The notes: a model not told the origin generated them from the letters alone. DNA of 64,000 bases from Corynebacterium minutissimum (GCF_000805675.1 NZ_JSEF01000015.1:248001-312000), one strand, 5' to 3'. Shown: positions 45,955-55,769, numbered from the stretch's first letter. A program made the numbers and translations.

Positions 45955-47007
45955 CTAGTACCGGACAGCACCCTGAACTGGCATCGAATTCAACGGCACC
46001 ACAGCAACCGGAACACCGTACGTTGATGCATGCACAACCTGCCCATCACCGATATACATACCCACGTGGGTAATACCTGGGTAGTAGCCCACAATGTCGC
46101 CTGGCTGCAACTGATCCAGCGGCACCGGCGTGCCACCAGCGATCTGCGCCTGCGACGTACGCGGAATCCTCTTGCCCATCTGCTGGTAGCTCCACACCAT
46201 CAGACCTGAGCAATCGAAAGTGTCCGGCCCTGCAGAACCCCAACCATACGGTGCGCCCAGACGAGTCATCGCGGCTTGCACGGCAGCAGAACCGGAGCCG
46301 TCTGCGAGTGCAGCAAGGTCAATATCGGAGGAGCCGCCAAAGTGCTCAACCCATGCCTGGCGCGCCTCAGGGCTTAAAGCATCAATTTTTTCTTCCAGCT
46401 CTTTTTGCTGTTCTTCGAGCTCTGATTGCTCGTCCATCAGCGTTTCACGCTGGCGCTCCAGTTCATCACGGCTACGGCGTGCCTCTTCAGCCGCGTCGAC
46501 TGCTTCCTGGTGGGCAGAATCGGCCGCTGCGGAAGCAGCAACCATGGCCTCTTCTTCACGCTTTGCGGCCTTCGACAAAGCCCCCAGATACCCCATGCGC
46601 TCCACAGCACTAGCGACATCTTCAGCGTCGAGCGCCGCTGCGATTGGTGACGCCGCGTCACGTCGATAGCGCTTTTGCGCCAACGCATCAATTCGCTTCT
46701 GCTGCTCGGCCACCGCTACAGACGCCTCATCAGCGTTGCGTTGGGCCCCCGCTGCTTGTGCATCGAGTTCGCCGATTCGTTTCTCGGTCTCCTCGATCTC
46801 ATCCTCGAGCCCCTTGACTTCCTCGCTTTTAGCGGACACACGCTGAGCGACGTCCGCCATACGCTCAATGAGCCCCGCGAGATCCTCCGGCGCGTCCTCC
46901 TGCTGAATCTCCTGAGCGACAACCGAAGGAGCAACAACGGTCAGTGGGACTGCCGTCACCGCACATGCGGTGATGACAGAAGCAAGACGGCGACGCGACA
47001 TGGACAC
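45955..47007 (-). CDS. secreted NlpC/P60 peptidoglycan hydrolase (RipC/Cg2402-like)
   Basis: Secreted D,L-endopeptidase for daughter-cell separation. Residues 1-31 form a Sec signal peptide ending AQEIQ. A long coiled coil (about 40-215) follows, the segment through which the FtsEX complex is known to activate relatives. The C-terminal NlpC/P60 domain has the catalytic Cys in FDCSGLMVWSYQQ and the His residues in ITHVGMYIG and VVHASTYG. It is 350 residues. It is probably co-transcribed with pimB', 3 nt downstream. A palindrome surrounds its -10 region. Confidence 0.92.
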   Translation of the reverse strand: MSMSRRRLASVITACAVTAVPLTVVAPSVVAQEIQQEDAPEDLAGLIERMADVAQRVSAKSEEVKGLEDEIEETEKRIGELDAQAAGAQRNADEASVAVAEQQKRIDALAQKRYRRDAASPIAAALDAEDVASAVERMGYLGALSKAAKREEEAMVAASAAADSAHQEAVDAAEEARRSRDELERQRETLMDEQSELEEQQKELEEKIDALSPEARQAWVEHFGGSSDIDLAALADGSGSAAVQAAMTRLGAPYGWGSAGPDTFDCSGLMVWSYQQMGKRIPRTSQAQIAGGTPVPLDQLQPGDIVGYYPGITHVGMYIGDGQVVHASTYGVPVAVVPLNSMPVQGAVRY

Positions 47008-47034
47008 CCCAGAATCCTAAGAGAATAATAATAG

Positions 47035-47059
47035 TTGACTGAAGTATAGCCTCAGTCAA
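47035..47059. promoter_or_regulatory. palindromic operator around the -10 of the RipC-like gene
   Basis: TTGACTGA (47035-47042), a 9-nt spacer, and TCAGTCAA (47052-47059) form a perfect inverted repeat. The spacer holds TATACT on the minus strand (47043-47048), a good -10 box. A dimeric regulator bound here would occlude the promoter. The regulator is unknown. Confidence 0.6.
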
Positions 47060-47093
47060 GGGAAAATATAACACTACCAAATAACAATAGCGG

Positions 47094-47144
47094 AACCCCT
47101 TCCCCACACTCATCTTCGACGTGACGAGTGTGGCGGAAGGGGTT
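47094..47144. terminator. long hairpin terminator between the two NlpC/P60 genes
   Basis: AACCCCTTCC and CCACACTC on the left pair with GAGTGTGG and GGAAGGGGTT on the right, an 18-bp stem with one bulge. It lies 24 nt past the stop of the right-hand gene and separates the two hydrolase genes. Confidence 0.75.
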
Positions 47145-47167
47145 AAAAATATCCTCTGGGTCGTCTT

Positions 47168-47806
47168 TTAGAAGCGAACAGCAGAGTGGATCGGCATGTA
47201 GTTCAGGGAACGCTCGCCCACCGGGGTGCCAGTGTTCAGCGCGTCAATGATGGTGCCATGGCCGGTGTAGATACCAACGTGGGATGCACCGGAGTAGTAG
47301 ACGATGATGTCGCCCGGCTGAAGAGCATCCAGGGAGACCTGGGTGCCGGCAGACGCCTGCGCCTGGGAGGTGCGCGGAATCTCCACACCAGCCTGACGGT
47401 AAGCCCAGGAGGTCAGACCAGAGCAGTCAAAAGCGCTCGGACCGTTGGCGCCGTATACGTACGGGGAGCCGACTGCAGAACGAGCAGCCTCAAGGACCTT
47501 CTCGCCGACAGACTTAACCGGGGCGGGGGCCGGAGCCTCCTGTGCTACCGGCGCCTCAACGGAGGCAGCGTAGCCGGAGCCCTGGTTGGACTTCAGGGAC
47601 GGGACGTACTTATCCACGTTCGGAACCTGCTTGATGTTCGGAACGTTCTCCAAGCCAGCGACCTCGAAGCGGATGTCGGTGTTCGGAACGACGACCTCGG
47701 CGGCGTTGGCGGCAGCCGGTACGGTAACAGCTGCGGTTGCTGCGACAGCAGCGGTGGTTGCAATGCGACGGGTGTTCAGGTTGCCCTGGCGACGGTGCTT
47801 AGCCAC
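47168..47806 (-). CDS. secreted NlpC/P60 hydrolase (Cg2401-like)
   Basis: Short secreted endopeptidase of 212 residues. A basic N-terminus (VAKHRRQGNLNTRRIATTAA) and an Ala-rich hydrophobic core form a signal peptide. An Ala/Pro linker leads to the NlpC/P60 domain with Cys in FDCSGLTSWAYRQ and His in ASHVGIYTGHG. The GTG at 47806 has GGAG 9 nt upstream. The open frame continues upstream through a leader that looks like a riboswitch, so the longer start is rejected. Confidence 0.9.
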   Translation of the reverse strand: MAKHRRQGNLNTRRIATTAAVAATAAVTVPAAANAAEVVVPNTDIRFEVAGLENVPNIKQVPNVDKYVPSLKSNQGSGYAASVEAPVAQEAPAPAPVKSVGEKVLEAARSAVGSPYVYGANGPSAFDCSGLTSWAYRQAGVEIPRTSQAQASAGTQVSLDALQPGDIIVYYSGASHVGIYTGHGTIIDALNTGTPVGERSLNYMPIHSAVRF

Positions 47807-47830
47807 GAATTCAAACTCCAAATCTTCCAG

Positions 47831-47986
47831 TGCGCCTACCTTCGCTGCCTCCGAACAGAACGTAGTTCTCTTCGATCGCAACGAAAGCTCTGACCCATGG
47901 GCGGGCCTAGCGTTCGACGGTGACCCATTCCTGTAGGACCACCTCCGCTCGGCCCCCGAATTTTAGGAGGGGCCAGACGCGGCGCA
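47831..47986 (-). promoter_or_regulatory. candidate c-di-AMP (ydaO-type) riboswitch
   Basis: The leader of the Cg2401-like gene has the outline of a ydaO element. P1 pairs TGCGCC (47981-47986) with GGCGCA (47831-47836). A GGCCCC/GGGGGCC hairpin is followed by GAGCGGAGG, and CAGCGAAGGTAGGCG at the 3' end resembles the conserved CAGCTAACCTCGTAGGCG. Actinobacterial NlpC/P60 genes are known carriers of this class. Several core bases differ from the consensus, so a covariance search should decide. Confidence 0.55.
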
Positions 47987-48548
47987 TAAATCTTCAGTTC
48001 GTATTGAGCACCGGTGCTTGGTACACCGTGTCGGTAACTCAATGTCTCGAATAGGTTACGAAACCATCACAAGCGATGTCGAGTTAGAAACACGATTCCC
48101 GCTCCGTTACCGTCTTGTTACCAAACGTCAACCCTAAAGAGACCATCACACATTTTCAGGGCCCAATAGCCAAGGTACCCCACACCCCACCTGTCCTCAC
48201 CTGCAACGACGTGATAACAATAGGATCGCTGGAAACTGGACCATTGCAAGTCTCTTCAAATGGAAACGGTAAGAAAAATTTAGACTGTGAGCTTCCTCAC
48301 CACACTGTAATGTGGAGTATCAGAAGCCCCACATAACCCTTTCGGCACAGTTTTCCCACCAGGAAAAGTGCCGTCTTCCAGCAGTTTTCATGTCACCCAC
48401 GTCACCTCGCTCAGAGATCTGGGCCTCAAAACTTCAAGCGGACACGCCCACATCGCAAAGGTAATGCGCAGGTAAACAGAAGGTTACGAGCCACCTCCAA
48501 GGGACTTACCCCTGCCCCACTATAGGCACTCAGGCATAAACACGTCAG
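47987..48548. other. non-coding upstream region of the Cg2401-like gene
   Basis: The right end should hold the promoter of the Cg2401-like transcript. A small hairpin (CGGTG/CACCG) lies near 48010-48030. The base composition is more AT-rich than the flanking genes and no frame shows a recognisable protein. Confidence 0.4.
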
Positions 48549-48788
48549 ATGACGCCCTACGGCCGCCTAGCAGCCCCAGCTCCTTTGTTCAGCCGAGCAC
48601 TCTTGGTCGTCGTGTATTTCGACGAGCAAGCCAGCCTCATCGCCGTCATCCCCTCCCAGAAAGGCATATCTTCGCCGCTGGTGGCGATGGAAGAATCTGC
48701 GCAGCCTGTCATGCCGAAGACTTATAGATATAGGTATGTACCAACGCTTTTCCTACTGCCGGCTCAACCGAACCAGACCCACAGTTAA
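48549..48788 (+). CDS. possible small ORF of unknown function
   Basis: An open frame of 79 codons in an otherwise empty 1.1-kb space. The first 55 codons have the G/C-rich third positions of local genes (ALLVVVYFDEQASLIAVIPS), while the end (TYRYRYVPTLFLLPAQ) does not. There is no ribosome-binding site and I recognise no family. The antisense strand of the same stretch is also open for 51 codons. It may be a gene remnant or chance. Confidence 0.2.
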   Translation: MTPYGRLAAPAPLFSRALLVVVYFDEQASLIAVIPSQKGISSPLVAMEESAQPVMPKTYRYRYVPTLFLLPAQPNQTHS

Positions 48789-48878
48789 GCCACCACACTT
48801 AGACCACGCGCCACACCCAGGAAGGCACGGCGAGCTGGAGGGAAACGGCGCCAAACGCTGCCCGTCTCGAGATCGCAA

Positions 48879-48916
48879 AAGCCCGCTCCCCTCCTGAGTA
48901 GGAAGGAAACGGGCTT
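48879..48916 (-). terminator. terminator of the ctaE-qcrCAB operon
   Basis: AAGCCCG (minus strand, 48910-48916) pairs with CGGGCTT (48879-48885) around an inner TCCT/AGGA helix and is followed by TTTTG. It lies 26 nt after the qcrB stop. Confidence 0.7.
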
Positions 48917-48941
48917 AGTGAGCGCGTTTCAGAGGGTGGCG

Positions 48942-50564
48942 CTAGATGCGACCGTTCTCTTCGTCGTCGCGACGGTTAGCCTCGTTGAGCTGACGGAACA
49001 TCTCCGCCTCCTCAGCGTGGTTCTCCTCGCGGATTTCCTGTGCGCGGGACATAATGCCAGCGTCATCCGGGGAGAAGATACCCTGGGTCTCGGAGTCAGC
49101 CAAACCAAGCTGGTTGAGCTGCTTCGGAACCTGAGCACCGGCGTACTCGAGCGGAATCGGGTGGCCGTGGTCATCGACTGGGCCAAGCGGCTGGTGAACC
49201 TCGATGAAGGCGCCATTCGGCAGCTGCTTGATAACACCAGTTTCGATACCGTGCTCCAGGACCTCACGGTCAGAGCGCTGCAGACCAACGCAAATACGGT
49301 AGGTCATGAAGTACGCAATCGGAGGCAGGACGATAAGACCGATGCGGCCAACCCAGGTCATCGCGTTCAGCGAAATCTGGAAGAAGTGGGCCACGTGGTC
49401 GTTACCACCGGACATGGTCACCAGCAGGAAGAAGGTGATAGCCGCTGCACCGATAGCGGAGCGAACCGGAACGTCACGCGGGCGCTGCAGGAGGTTGTGG
49501 TGGGCGTCATCGCCAGTCAGCTTCTTCTCAATGAAGGGGTAGGCGAAGAGCAGGATAACCATAAGGCCACAGAGCAGCGCGACCCAGAATGCGGACGGGA
49601 TGGTGTAGTTGCCGATGTAGAGCTCCCATGCCGGCATGACACGAGCAACACCGTCAGTCCACAGCATGTAGATATCCGGCTGGGAACCAGCGGAGACCTG
49701 GGACGGGTTGTACGGTCCAAGGTTCCAGATGGCGTTAATGGTCATCAGACCAGAGATGAGAGCAAGAACGCCAGCGACCATCATGCCCATACCAATTGCC
49801 TTGGTGGCAAAGACCGGCATAATACGGACACCGACAACGTTGTTCTCAGCGCGACCCGGTCCAGGGAACTGGGTGTGCTTCTGGAACCAGACCATGATGA
49901 GGTGAGCTGCGATAAGGCCCAGGATGATGCCCGGGATAACCAGCACGTGCAGGATGTAGAAGCGGTCCAGCATCAGGTCGGACGGGAAGTCGCCGCCGAA
50001 GATGGCCCAGTGCAGCCAGGTACCGATGATCGGCAGACCCAGGATGATGGCGGACATGATTCGCAGACCAACGCCGGAGAGCAGGTCATCCGGGAGGGAG
50101 TAACCGAGGAAGCCCTCGATCATGCCCAGCAGGATAAGTGCACAACCGATAATCCAGTTAGCCTCACGCGGGCGGCGGAACGCACCGGTGAAGAAGATGC
50201 GCAGCATGTGGGCAATCATGGACATCATGAACATGAGTGCTGCCCAGTGGTGCATCTGGCGGATGAAGAGACCACCACGCACCTCAAAGGAAATGTCCAG
50301 TGCGGTTGCGTAGGCGCGAGACATCTCAACGCCGTTCAACGGGGTGTATGCACCGTCGTAAATGACCTTCGTAATGGAAGGGTCGAAGAACAGTGCCAGG
50401 TAGATACCGGTCAGCAGCAGGATGATGAAGCTGTACAGCGCCATCTCACCAAGCATGAAGGACCAGTGAGTCGGAAAGACTTTGTTGAGCTGGGTACGCA
50501 GGACGCCAGCGGCTGAATAGCGCTCGTCCATGTTGTTGCCCATCTTGGCAAGTTTGTTACTCAT
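48942..50564 (-). CDS. qcrB: cytochrome bc1 complex cytochrome b subunit
   Basis: Membrane subunit of the menaquinol:cytochrome c oxidoreductase, carrying the two b hemes and the quinone sites. Heme ligands are seen in [20 protein letters not shown] and in [20 protein letters not shown]. Nine or so helices and an actinobacterial C-terminal extension of about 120 residues are present (540 in total). The ATG lies in the qcrA stop region (overlap of 1 nt), so it is coupled to qcrA. Confidence 0.97.
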   Translation of the reverse strand: MSNKLAKMGNNMDERYSAAGVLRTQLNKVFPTHWSFMLGEMALYSFIILLLTGIYLALFFDPSITKVIYDGAYTPLNGVEMSRAYATALDISFEVRGGLFIRQMHHWAALMFMMSMIAHMLRIFFTGAFRRPREANWIIGCALILLGMIEGFLGYSLPDDLLSGVGLRIMSAIILGLPIIGTWLHWAIFGGDFPSDLMLDRFYILHVLVIPGIILGLIAAHLIMVWFQKHTQFPGPGRAENNVVGVRIMPVFATKAIGMGMMVAGVLALISGLMTINAIWNLGPYNPSQVSAGSQPDIYMLWTDGVARVMPAWELYIGNYTIPSAFWVALLCGLMVILLFAYPFIEKKLTGDDAHHNLLQRPRDVPVRSAIGAAAITFFLLVTMSGGNDHVAHFFQISLNAMTWVGRIGLIVLPPIAYFMTYRICVGLQRSDREVLEHGIETGVIKQLPNGAFIEVHQPLGPVDDHGHPIPLEYAGAQVPKQLNQLGLADSETQGIFSPDDAGIMSRAQEIREENHAEEAEMFRQLNEANRRDDEENGRI

Positions 50565-51784
50565 TATGACTTACGCTCCCAGAATGCAGGTCCGACGGGC
50601 TCAACGAAGTTGCCCTTGGCAACCATGTAGCCTTCGTCGTCCACCTCGATCGGCAGCTGCGGCAGTGCACGGGCAGCCGGGCCGAAGACCGGCTTACCGT
50701 AGTGCAGAGCGTCGAACTGCGACTGGTGGCACGGGCAAAGAATGCGGTTGGTCTGTGCCTCGTACAGCGAGGTCGGGCAACCAATGTGGGTACAGATCTT
50801 GGAGTAGGCGTAGTAATCGCCGTAGTGGAAGTCCTCCTGGCCCTTGCGCTCGATGGCCTTCTTGGCGTCATCGTTGCGCAGGCGAATGAGCATCACAGCG
50901 TTGCGGTTTCCGTGAATGGAGTGCATGTGATTCTCGTACACGTCCTTATCCTCGGACCACTCGGCGCCATCGTTGACGTCCTCCGCTGCGAGCGGGAAGA
51001 CGGTCTCCATGCCGCCAGCGGCAAGGTCCTCGGGACGAACACGCACCAGGCGTGCAAGGCCGCGGGTGGTGTAGTGCTCGCCAGACTCGCCAGCGTGCTT
51101 CTCGGCGATGGTACCGGTGTCACGAGCGAGGTAAAGCTTGACGCCCTTCTCGTGCATGGTCCAGCCGGAGGTCCACAGGGTGCCGTCGCCGGTGTAGTCC
51201 AGGTCGTGACGCTTCTTCCACGGGTTGTGGATAGCGCCGGCGAGCGGAGCGATGACAGCGAGACCGAACAGGACGCCGGCGCCGCCAAGCAGACCCTTGA
51301 TGGTCTTACGACGACCCAGAGTCGACGTGTTCCACGAGTCATTCAGCAGAGCAGTGAGGGTACGGCGGTCAACTTCGTCGGAAGGACCGTCGTGACGACG
51401 CTGCACGGAAATCTCTTCCGGCAGAATCTTCTTCACGTACTGAACGATGGCAAAGCCAAGGCCCAGAATGCACAGTCCGGAGGTCAGACCGAGAAGCGGG
51501 GTGTACAGGGTGTGCCACCACAGGCCGTCCTCACCCAGCATCTTGTACTGCCACGGCCAGAACAGGTACACGCCAAGGAAGGCGATACCCATCAGCACGG
51601 AGATAATGAGCCAGATGGTGATGTTGGTAGCGGCACGCTTCTCAGCCGGGTCGCCCTCCACCGGGAAGCGCTCCTTGCGGAACGCTACAGTGACGTCATC
51701 AAGCTCGGTACCGAGAGCGGCGAGCTCGTCGTTGCTCATAGCATCGAGCTCTTTGCGAGAGTAATTCTTCTTTACGTTGCTCAT
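50564..51784 (-). CDS. qcrA: cytochrome bc1 complex Rieske iron-sulfur subunit
   Basis: Rieske protein of the bc1 complex. Its N-terminal half has three membrane helices (about residues 55-75, 95-115 and 170-190), typical of actinobacteria. The 2Fe-2S ligands are in [12 protein letters not shown] and CPCHQSQFD (about residues 335-360). The ATG at 51784 was chosen because it overlaps the qcrC stop as ATGA; the frame is open 19 codons further. Length 406 residues. Confidence 0.96.
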   Translation of the reverse strand: MSNVKKNYSRKELDAMSNDELAALGTELDDVTVAFRKERFPVEGDPAEKRAATNITIWLIISVLMGIAFLGVYLFWPWQYKMLGEDGLWWHTLYTPLLGLTSGLCILGLGFAIVQYVKKILPEEISVQRRHDGPSDEVDRRTLTALLNDSWNTSTLGRRKTIKGLLGGAGVLFGLAVIAPLAGAIHNPWKKRHDLDYTGDGTLWTSGWTMHEKGVKLYLARDTGTIAEKHAGESGEHYTTRGLARLVRVRPEDLAAGGMETVFPLAAEDVNDGAEWSEDKDVYENHMHSIHGNRNAVMLIRLRNDDAKKAIERKGQEDFHYGDYYAYSKICTHIGCPTSLYEAQTNRILCPCHQSQFDALHYGKPVFGPAARALPQLPIEVDDEGYMVAKGNFVEPVGPAFWERKS

Positions 51785-52668
51785 GAGCGAGATCCAATCC
51801 ACATAGCGGCAACGCACAGAAGGCTGATGCCGATAATCCACATTGCCAGGCCCTCAGCCACCGGGCCGAGACCGCCAAGGTCCCAACCTGCCGGAGACGG
51901 GGTTTCCTTCGCAGACTTGAGGTAAGCGATGATGTCCTTCTTCTCATCTGCGGTCAGCTGACGGTCAGAGAACTTCGGCATGTTCTGCGGGCCGGTCAGC
52001 ATTGCCTGGTAGATCTCCTGCTCATTGGCCGGCGCTAGCGGCGGAGCAAACTTACCAGAGGACAGCGCGCCGCCCTGACCGGTGAAGTTGTGGCAGGACG
52101 CGCAGTTCATGCGGAAGAGCTCGGAACCCTTAGCAACGTCCTCAGCCTGAATCTGCCCGTTGTAGTTGGTACCACGCAGGGACTCCTGAGCAATGGAGCC
52201 GTCGTCATTGTAGACAATGTCGGGGCCGCCACCATTAGCAGCAACATAAGCCGCGAGAGCCAAGGTCTGCTGCTCGGTGTAGCGAGGGGTCTTACGCTCA
52301 GCCTGTGCGTCGTTGGACATCATCGGCATACGGCCGGAGTGCACCTGGAAGTACACAGAGCCGGCACCGACACCGGCGAGGGAAGGGCCGCGGTCCTCAA
52401 TGCCCTGAAGGTTCGCACCGTGGCAAGTAATACAAGCGACTTCGTAGATGTCCTTGCCCTCTTGAACGAGAGCCTGGTCATCCTTGGCAGCGGTAGCCAC
52501 CTGCGCGTCCGGAGTCAGGGCGGAAGCCAAGACACCAGCGCCGGTGAGACCGATGCTCAGAGCGAAGACGCCAGCAAGCGTGCGCTTCGCCTTACGGCGA
52601 CGGCGGGTCTTCTTAGCCGCGGCAGTGGTCTCCTCCACTGCGGCGGGCTGCTGGATGTTATCCATCAT
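51781..52668 (-). CDS. qcrC: cytochrome bc1 complex di-heme cytochrome c subunit
   Basis: Membrane-anchored cytochrome c that passes electrons directly to the aa3 oxidase, so no soluble cytochrome c is needed. Two heme motifs are present, CITCH near residue 79 and CASCH near residue 187. An N-terminal basic stretch and helix ([19 protein letters not shown]) and a C-terminal helix ([20 protein letters not shown]) anchor it. 295 residues; two ATGs in tandem, the second better spaced from AAAGGA. Confidence 0.96.
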   Translation of the reverse strand: MMDNIQQPAAVEETTAAAKKTRRRRKAKRTLAGVFALSIGLTGAGVLASALTPDAQVATAAKDDQALVQEGKDIYEVACITCHGANLQGIEDRGPSLAGVGAGSVYFQVHSGRMPMMSNDAQAERKTPRYTEQQTLALAAYVAANGGGPDIVYNDDGSIAQESLRGTNYNGQIQAEDVAKGSELFRMNCASCHNFTGQGGALSSGKFAPPLAPANEQEIYQAMLTGPQNMPKFSDRQLTADEKKDIIAYLKSAKETPSPAGWDLGGLGPVAEGLAMWIIGISLLCVAAMWIGSRS

Positions 52669-52733
52669 TTTCCTTTAGATAACTCGTACATGGAAGTGAA
52701 TGGCTGTAGGCCGGAAGCTCCGGCGCTTACGGC

Positions 52734-53345
52734 CTACTGAACTAGGTAGATGACTACGAAAACGCCAATCCACACAACGTCAACGAAGTGCCAGTAGTAA
52801 GACACTGCCATCGCTGCGGTTGCCTGTGCCGGCGTGAACTTGGAGCGGGCAATACGCGCCAAGATGATTCCGAAGGAAATCAGACCTGCAGTCACGTGGG
52901 CCGCGTGGAAACCGGTCAGGATGTAGAAGACCGAACCAAACACGGAGGACTGGACAGTCACACCTGCCATGATCAACTCTGTCCACTCGAATGCCATGAT
53001 GCCCAAGAAGACAACACCCAACGCGAGGGTCACCGAGTACCAGAGTCGGAGCTTGTATACGTCACCCCTTTCTGCTGCAAACACGCCGAACTGAGAGGTC
53101 ACGGAGGAGAGAACCAGAACAGTCGTGATGACAAAGCCCATCGGCACGTTGATGTGCGCGGTGTGCTCAGCCCAGTCACCCTCCTGGCCGTTCGCACGCG
53201 AGGTGAACCACATCGCGAACAGTCCAGCAAAGAACATCAATTCCTGAGACAGGAACACGATGGTGCCGACGCTGACCATGTTGGGTCGGTTCAGCGCGGC
53301 AACACGTGGTGCTGCCATACCTTGGTTAGAAACTACGCTCGTCAC
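52734..53345 (-). CDS. ctaE: cytochrome c oxidase subunit III
   Basis: Subunit III of the aa3 oxidase, with five membrane helices in 203 residues (NMVSVGTIVFLSQELMFFAG at the start; FHAAHVTAGLISFGIILARI near the end). The GTG at 53345 was chosen: homologues begin VTSVV..GMAAP, and CATACT (53353-53358) lies 7 nt upstream. A longer frame from 53438 would start before that promoter. First gene of ctaE-qcrC-qcrA-qcrB. Confidence 0.95.
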   Translation of the reverse strand: MTSVVSNQGMAAPRVAALNRPNMVSVGTIVFLSQELMFFAGLFAMWFTSRANGQEGDWAEHTAHINVPMGFVITTVLVLSSVTSQFGVFAAERGDVYKLRLWYSVTLALGVVFLGIMAFEWTELIMAGVTVQSSVFGSVFYILTGFHAAHVTAGLISFGIILARIARSKFTPAQATAAMAVSYYWHFVDVVWIGVFVVIYLVQ

Positions 53346-53352
53346 GCATAAC

Positions 53353-53358
53353 AGTATG
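53353..53358 (-). promoter_or_regulatory. -10 box of ctaE-qcrCAB
   Basis: CATACT with 7 nt to the GTG at 53345; leaderless start inferred. Confidence 0.5.
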
Positions 53359-53811
53359 GCCGGTTGAGACGTATAAGTCATCTCAATTCCCCCCGATTTT
53401 TTGAGGCAGCGAGCTAGACCTTCCCAGCCTTCGCGCATCTACCTCACATTTATTCGGTACAGAAAGATGTGGGAACTTTGTGCCACGCTTTCCGACGTCC
53501 CATTGATGCAGGTAGCGCGACCCCTCGCCTATCGACCGTCACACACGCCCCTCGAAATAGTGCGGTGCCAACTCGATTCGCAAGCACGTAACGCGATTCC
53601 TTCAATGAGATAAATCACAGGGGCGAAAGCGGCATCAGTGCAGGTTTGCAACTTTCGGTTGACCCCCGAAGAAAATAGGCTTTTACGTGCTAAAAGTGGC
53701 ATTGAGAAGGCGCGGTTCTCCAAAGGACACTAGGCACATTTACCCCAATGGAGAAAATTTTACGGAACTGAGGGAACTTTCTCGCGTTTTATCCGACCGC
53801 GCGATCGACAA
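53359..53811. other. long upstream region of ctaE
   Basis: A space of about 540 nt separates ctaE from ctaF. Apart from the ctaE promoter, a GlxR-like site and the ctaF terminator, I see no gene or RNA. Upstream control sites for the oxidase operon are expected here. Confidence 0.4.
53604..53619. promoter_or_regulatory. candidate GlxR (CRP-type) binding site
   Basis: AATGA-N6-TCACA on the plus strand, i.e. TGTGA-N6-TCATT on the minus strand, against the known TGTGA-N6-TCACA. One half is perfect and the other has three of five bases. GlxR is known to act on cytochrome genes in C. glutamicum. Confidence 0.4.
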
Positions 53812-53843
53812 AGCCCCCGCCCAGTTGAAATCGGGCGAGGGCT
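53812..53843 (-). terminator. terminator of ctaC-ctaF
   Basis: On the minus strand AGCCCTCGCCC pairs with GGGCGGGGGCT (one mismatch), followed by TTTG. It lies 41 nt after the ctaF stop. Confidence 0.7.
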
Positions 53844-53884
53844 AGAGAAGTCGTGGCGCTTATCTGCGCGGCAGAAGAAACCTC

Positions 53885-54316
53885 TTAGTGCTTTTCCTTC
53901 GGCAGGCCGTACTGCAGGGACAAGCCGGTGACAGAGGCAACCAGCAGGACTGCGCCTAGGGCGATCAGCCACAGATACATGAAGATGATGCCAAGGCCGA
54001 GAACTGCAATAGACCCGGTCATGGCCAGCGGCCAGATGGAGTTCGGGGAGAAGAAGCCGAGAATACCGGCCTTGTCCTCAGTCTCTGCCTCTTCCCAGTC
54101 TTCCGGAGCCAAGTCGACCCGGTTATCGGTGAAGTGCAGGTAGCCGCCGAGCATGATGCACAGCAGCATGGCGAGGAGCATGCCCACGATGCCAACCCAC
54201 TCAGGGCCATAGAGGTAGCCGTCATCCTTGACGTAGTTCACACCGATGATGTAGACGATGAGCGACACGAAGAGGTAGGTCGCAATGGCGTAAAAGACCT
54301 TTGATGTTGCACGCAT
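53885..54316 (-). CDS. ctaF: cytochrome c oxidase subunit IV (actinobacterial)
   Basis: Small aa3-oxidase subunit of 143 residues with four membrane helices ([80 protein letters not shown]). It follows ctaC by 19 nt, as in C. glutamicum and mycobacteria, and is part of the bc1-aa3 supercomplex. Confidence 0.95.
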   Translation of the reverse strand: MRATSKVFYAIATYLFVSLIVYIIGVNYVKDDGYLYGPEWVGIVGMLLAMLLCIMLGGYLHFTDNRVDLAPEDWEEAETEDKAGILGFFSPNSIWPLAMTGSIAVLGLGIIFMYLWLIALGAVLLVASVTGLSLQYGLPKEKH

Positions 54317-54335
54317 TGTGTATCAGTTCCTTTTC

Positions 54336-55415
54336 TTATGCCGCTTCAGCGGTGTCGACGAAGTTGTCGGCATCGCGGGTATCGCGCAGGGAGTTGAACG
54401 GTGCCGTGGTCACAGCGTAAGGCTCTTCACCGATGTGCTCAAGAGCTTCAGCGTTGGTAGCCTCCGGGTTCTCTTCGCGGAACTTGAGGTACTCATTGAA
54501 GTCAGCGCGGTCAACGACACGCAACTCGAAGTTCATCATGGCGTGGTAGGTACCGCACATCTCGGCGCAGCGGCCGACGAAAGCGCCTTTCTCCTCAATC
54601 TTCTCTACCTGGAAGCGACGCTCCTGAGCGTTAACCTCCGGGTGAGAGTAGACGTCACGCTTGAACAGGAATTCCGGAACCCAGAAGGAGTGGGAAACGT
54701 CACCGGATGCAAGTCGGAACTCAATCGGGGTATCGACTGGGAGAACCAGAACCGGGATTTCCTCGGTGGAACCTACGGTCTCAATCTTGTTGAAGTTGAG
54801 GTAGGAGATGTCACCGGTGGACTTGCCGTGAATCGGGTTCGGGTTCGGGGTGCCCTCTGGGTCGGTGGCGGATTCTTCGGCGAGCTTCTGACGCTCAGCG
54901 TCAGCACCGTCGTAGTTCTCGCCGTCTACCTTGTTCTCGGCGTAACCAAACTTCCAGTTCCACTGGTACGCAGTGACGTCAACGGTAACCTCTGGATTCT
55001 TATCCAGTGCGGTGACCTTCTGCTGAGCCTGAACGGTGAAGAAGAACAGGCCCATGATGATAAGAATCGGCATGATGGTCAGCGCCAGCTCGAGCGGCAC
55101 GTTGTACTGCAGCTGCTTCGGGAACTCGCCCTTGCCAGCCTTTTCCGCCTTCTTCGCGTTCCAGCGGAAGATGGCGGTAAGGAAGAGACCCCACATGATG
55201 AAACCGATAATCCAGGCTGCAACCCAGACCCAGATCCAGAAGTTGTACATCGATTCAGCCTCAGGGGTAATACCCTTAGGCCAGCCGAAACCGAGGAGGT
55301 TCTCCACGGCGGTCGGCGCTGCGACATCACAACCCGCCAGAGCGAGGCCGCCCATGGCGATGACGCCTGCTAGACCAGCCTTGCGGGCGAGATTGCGTTC
55401 TTTACGCTGTCCCAC
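54336..55415 (-). CDS. ctaC: cytochrome c oxidase subunit II
   Basis: CuA-bearing subunit of the aa3 oxidase. The signal peptide ends in lipobox LALAGC, so it should be a lipoprotein. Two helices follow, then the periplasmic-side cupredoxin domain with the CuA ligands His in SHSFWVPEF and GRCAEMCGTYHAMM near residue 290. An insertion between about residues 170 and 205 is usual for actinobacteria. The GTG at 55415 with AAAGG upstream gives 359 residues; a longer frame from 55493 is rejected. Confidence 0.95.
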   Translation of the reverse strand: MGQRKERNLARKAGLAGVIAMGGLALAGCDVAAPTAVENLLGFGWPKGITPEAESMYNFWIWVWVAAWIIGFIMWGLFLTAIFRWNAKKAEKAGKGEFPKQLQYNVPLELALTIMPILIIMGLFFFTVQAQQKVTALDKNPEVTVDVTAYQWNWKFGYAENKVDGENYDGADAERQKLAEESATDPEGTPNPNPIHGKSTGDISYLNFNKIETVGSTEEIPVLVLPVDTPIEFRLASGDVSHSFWVPEFLFKRDVYSHPEVNAQERRFQVEKIEEKGAFVGRCAEMCGTYHAMMNFELRVVDRADFNEYLKFREENPEATNAEALEHIGEEPYAVTTAPFNSLRDTRDADNFVDTAEAA

Positions 55416-55769
55416 GTGTGTTCTGCCTTTCTGTGCACACAAACTTCTCGAATACTCATAGAGCATTCCTACCCAATTAGGATAGAGCATCACGCTCGAG
55501 TTTCAGACCTTTTCACTGGCCTGATGGGGAGATGATTCCGCTCTATAAATAGTGAACGAACGGGATGTTACAGGCCCACCTGCACAAGATCACTCCCGCT
55601 CCCCCGCCCTCCCCCTGCCCCCTATGACTCAATTCACAAGGTTTGCTCTCCTCCATCATCCGAAAGTTCGCACCCTATCGGGGAGCGCGGCGCGGGGTTC
55701 GCAGATCCCTAAGACACGGCCGTAAAGTGTGTCGCAGATGAACCTTCATATATAAGGAGAAACACGTTT
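55416..55769. other. divergent intergenic region ctaC / asnB
   Basis: A 354-nt space with both promoters. TAAAGT at 55723-55728 is a candidate -10 for asnB, whose ATG has an AAGGAG site and a leader. A polypyrimidine stretch near 55590-55620 stands out. No ORF or RNA is evident. Confidence 0.4.

Noticed and set aside
48918..50516. Frame of 532 codons opposite qcrB
   Set aside because: Shadow of qcrB; the composition (His, Asp, Gln rich) is that of reversed membrane codons.
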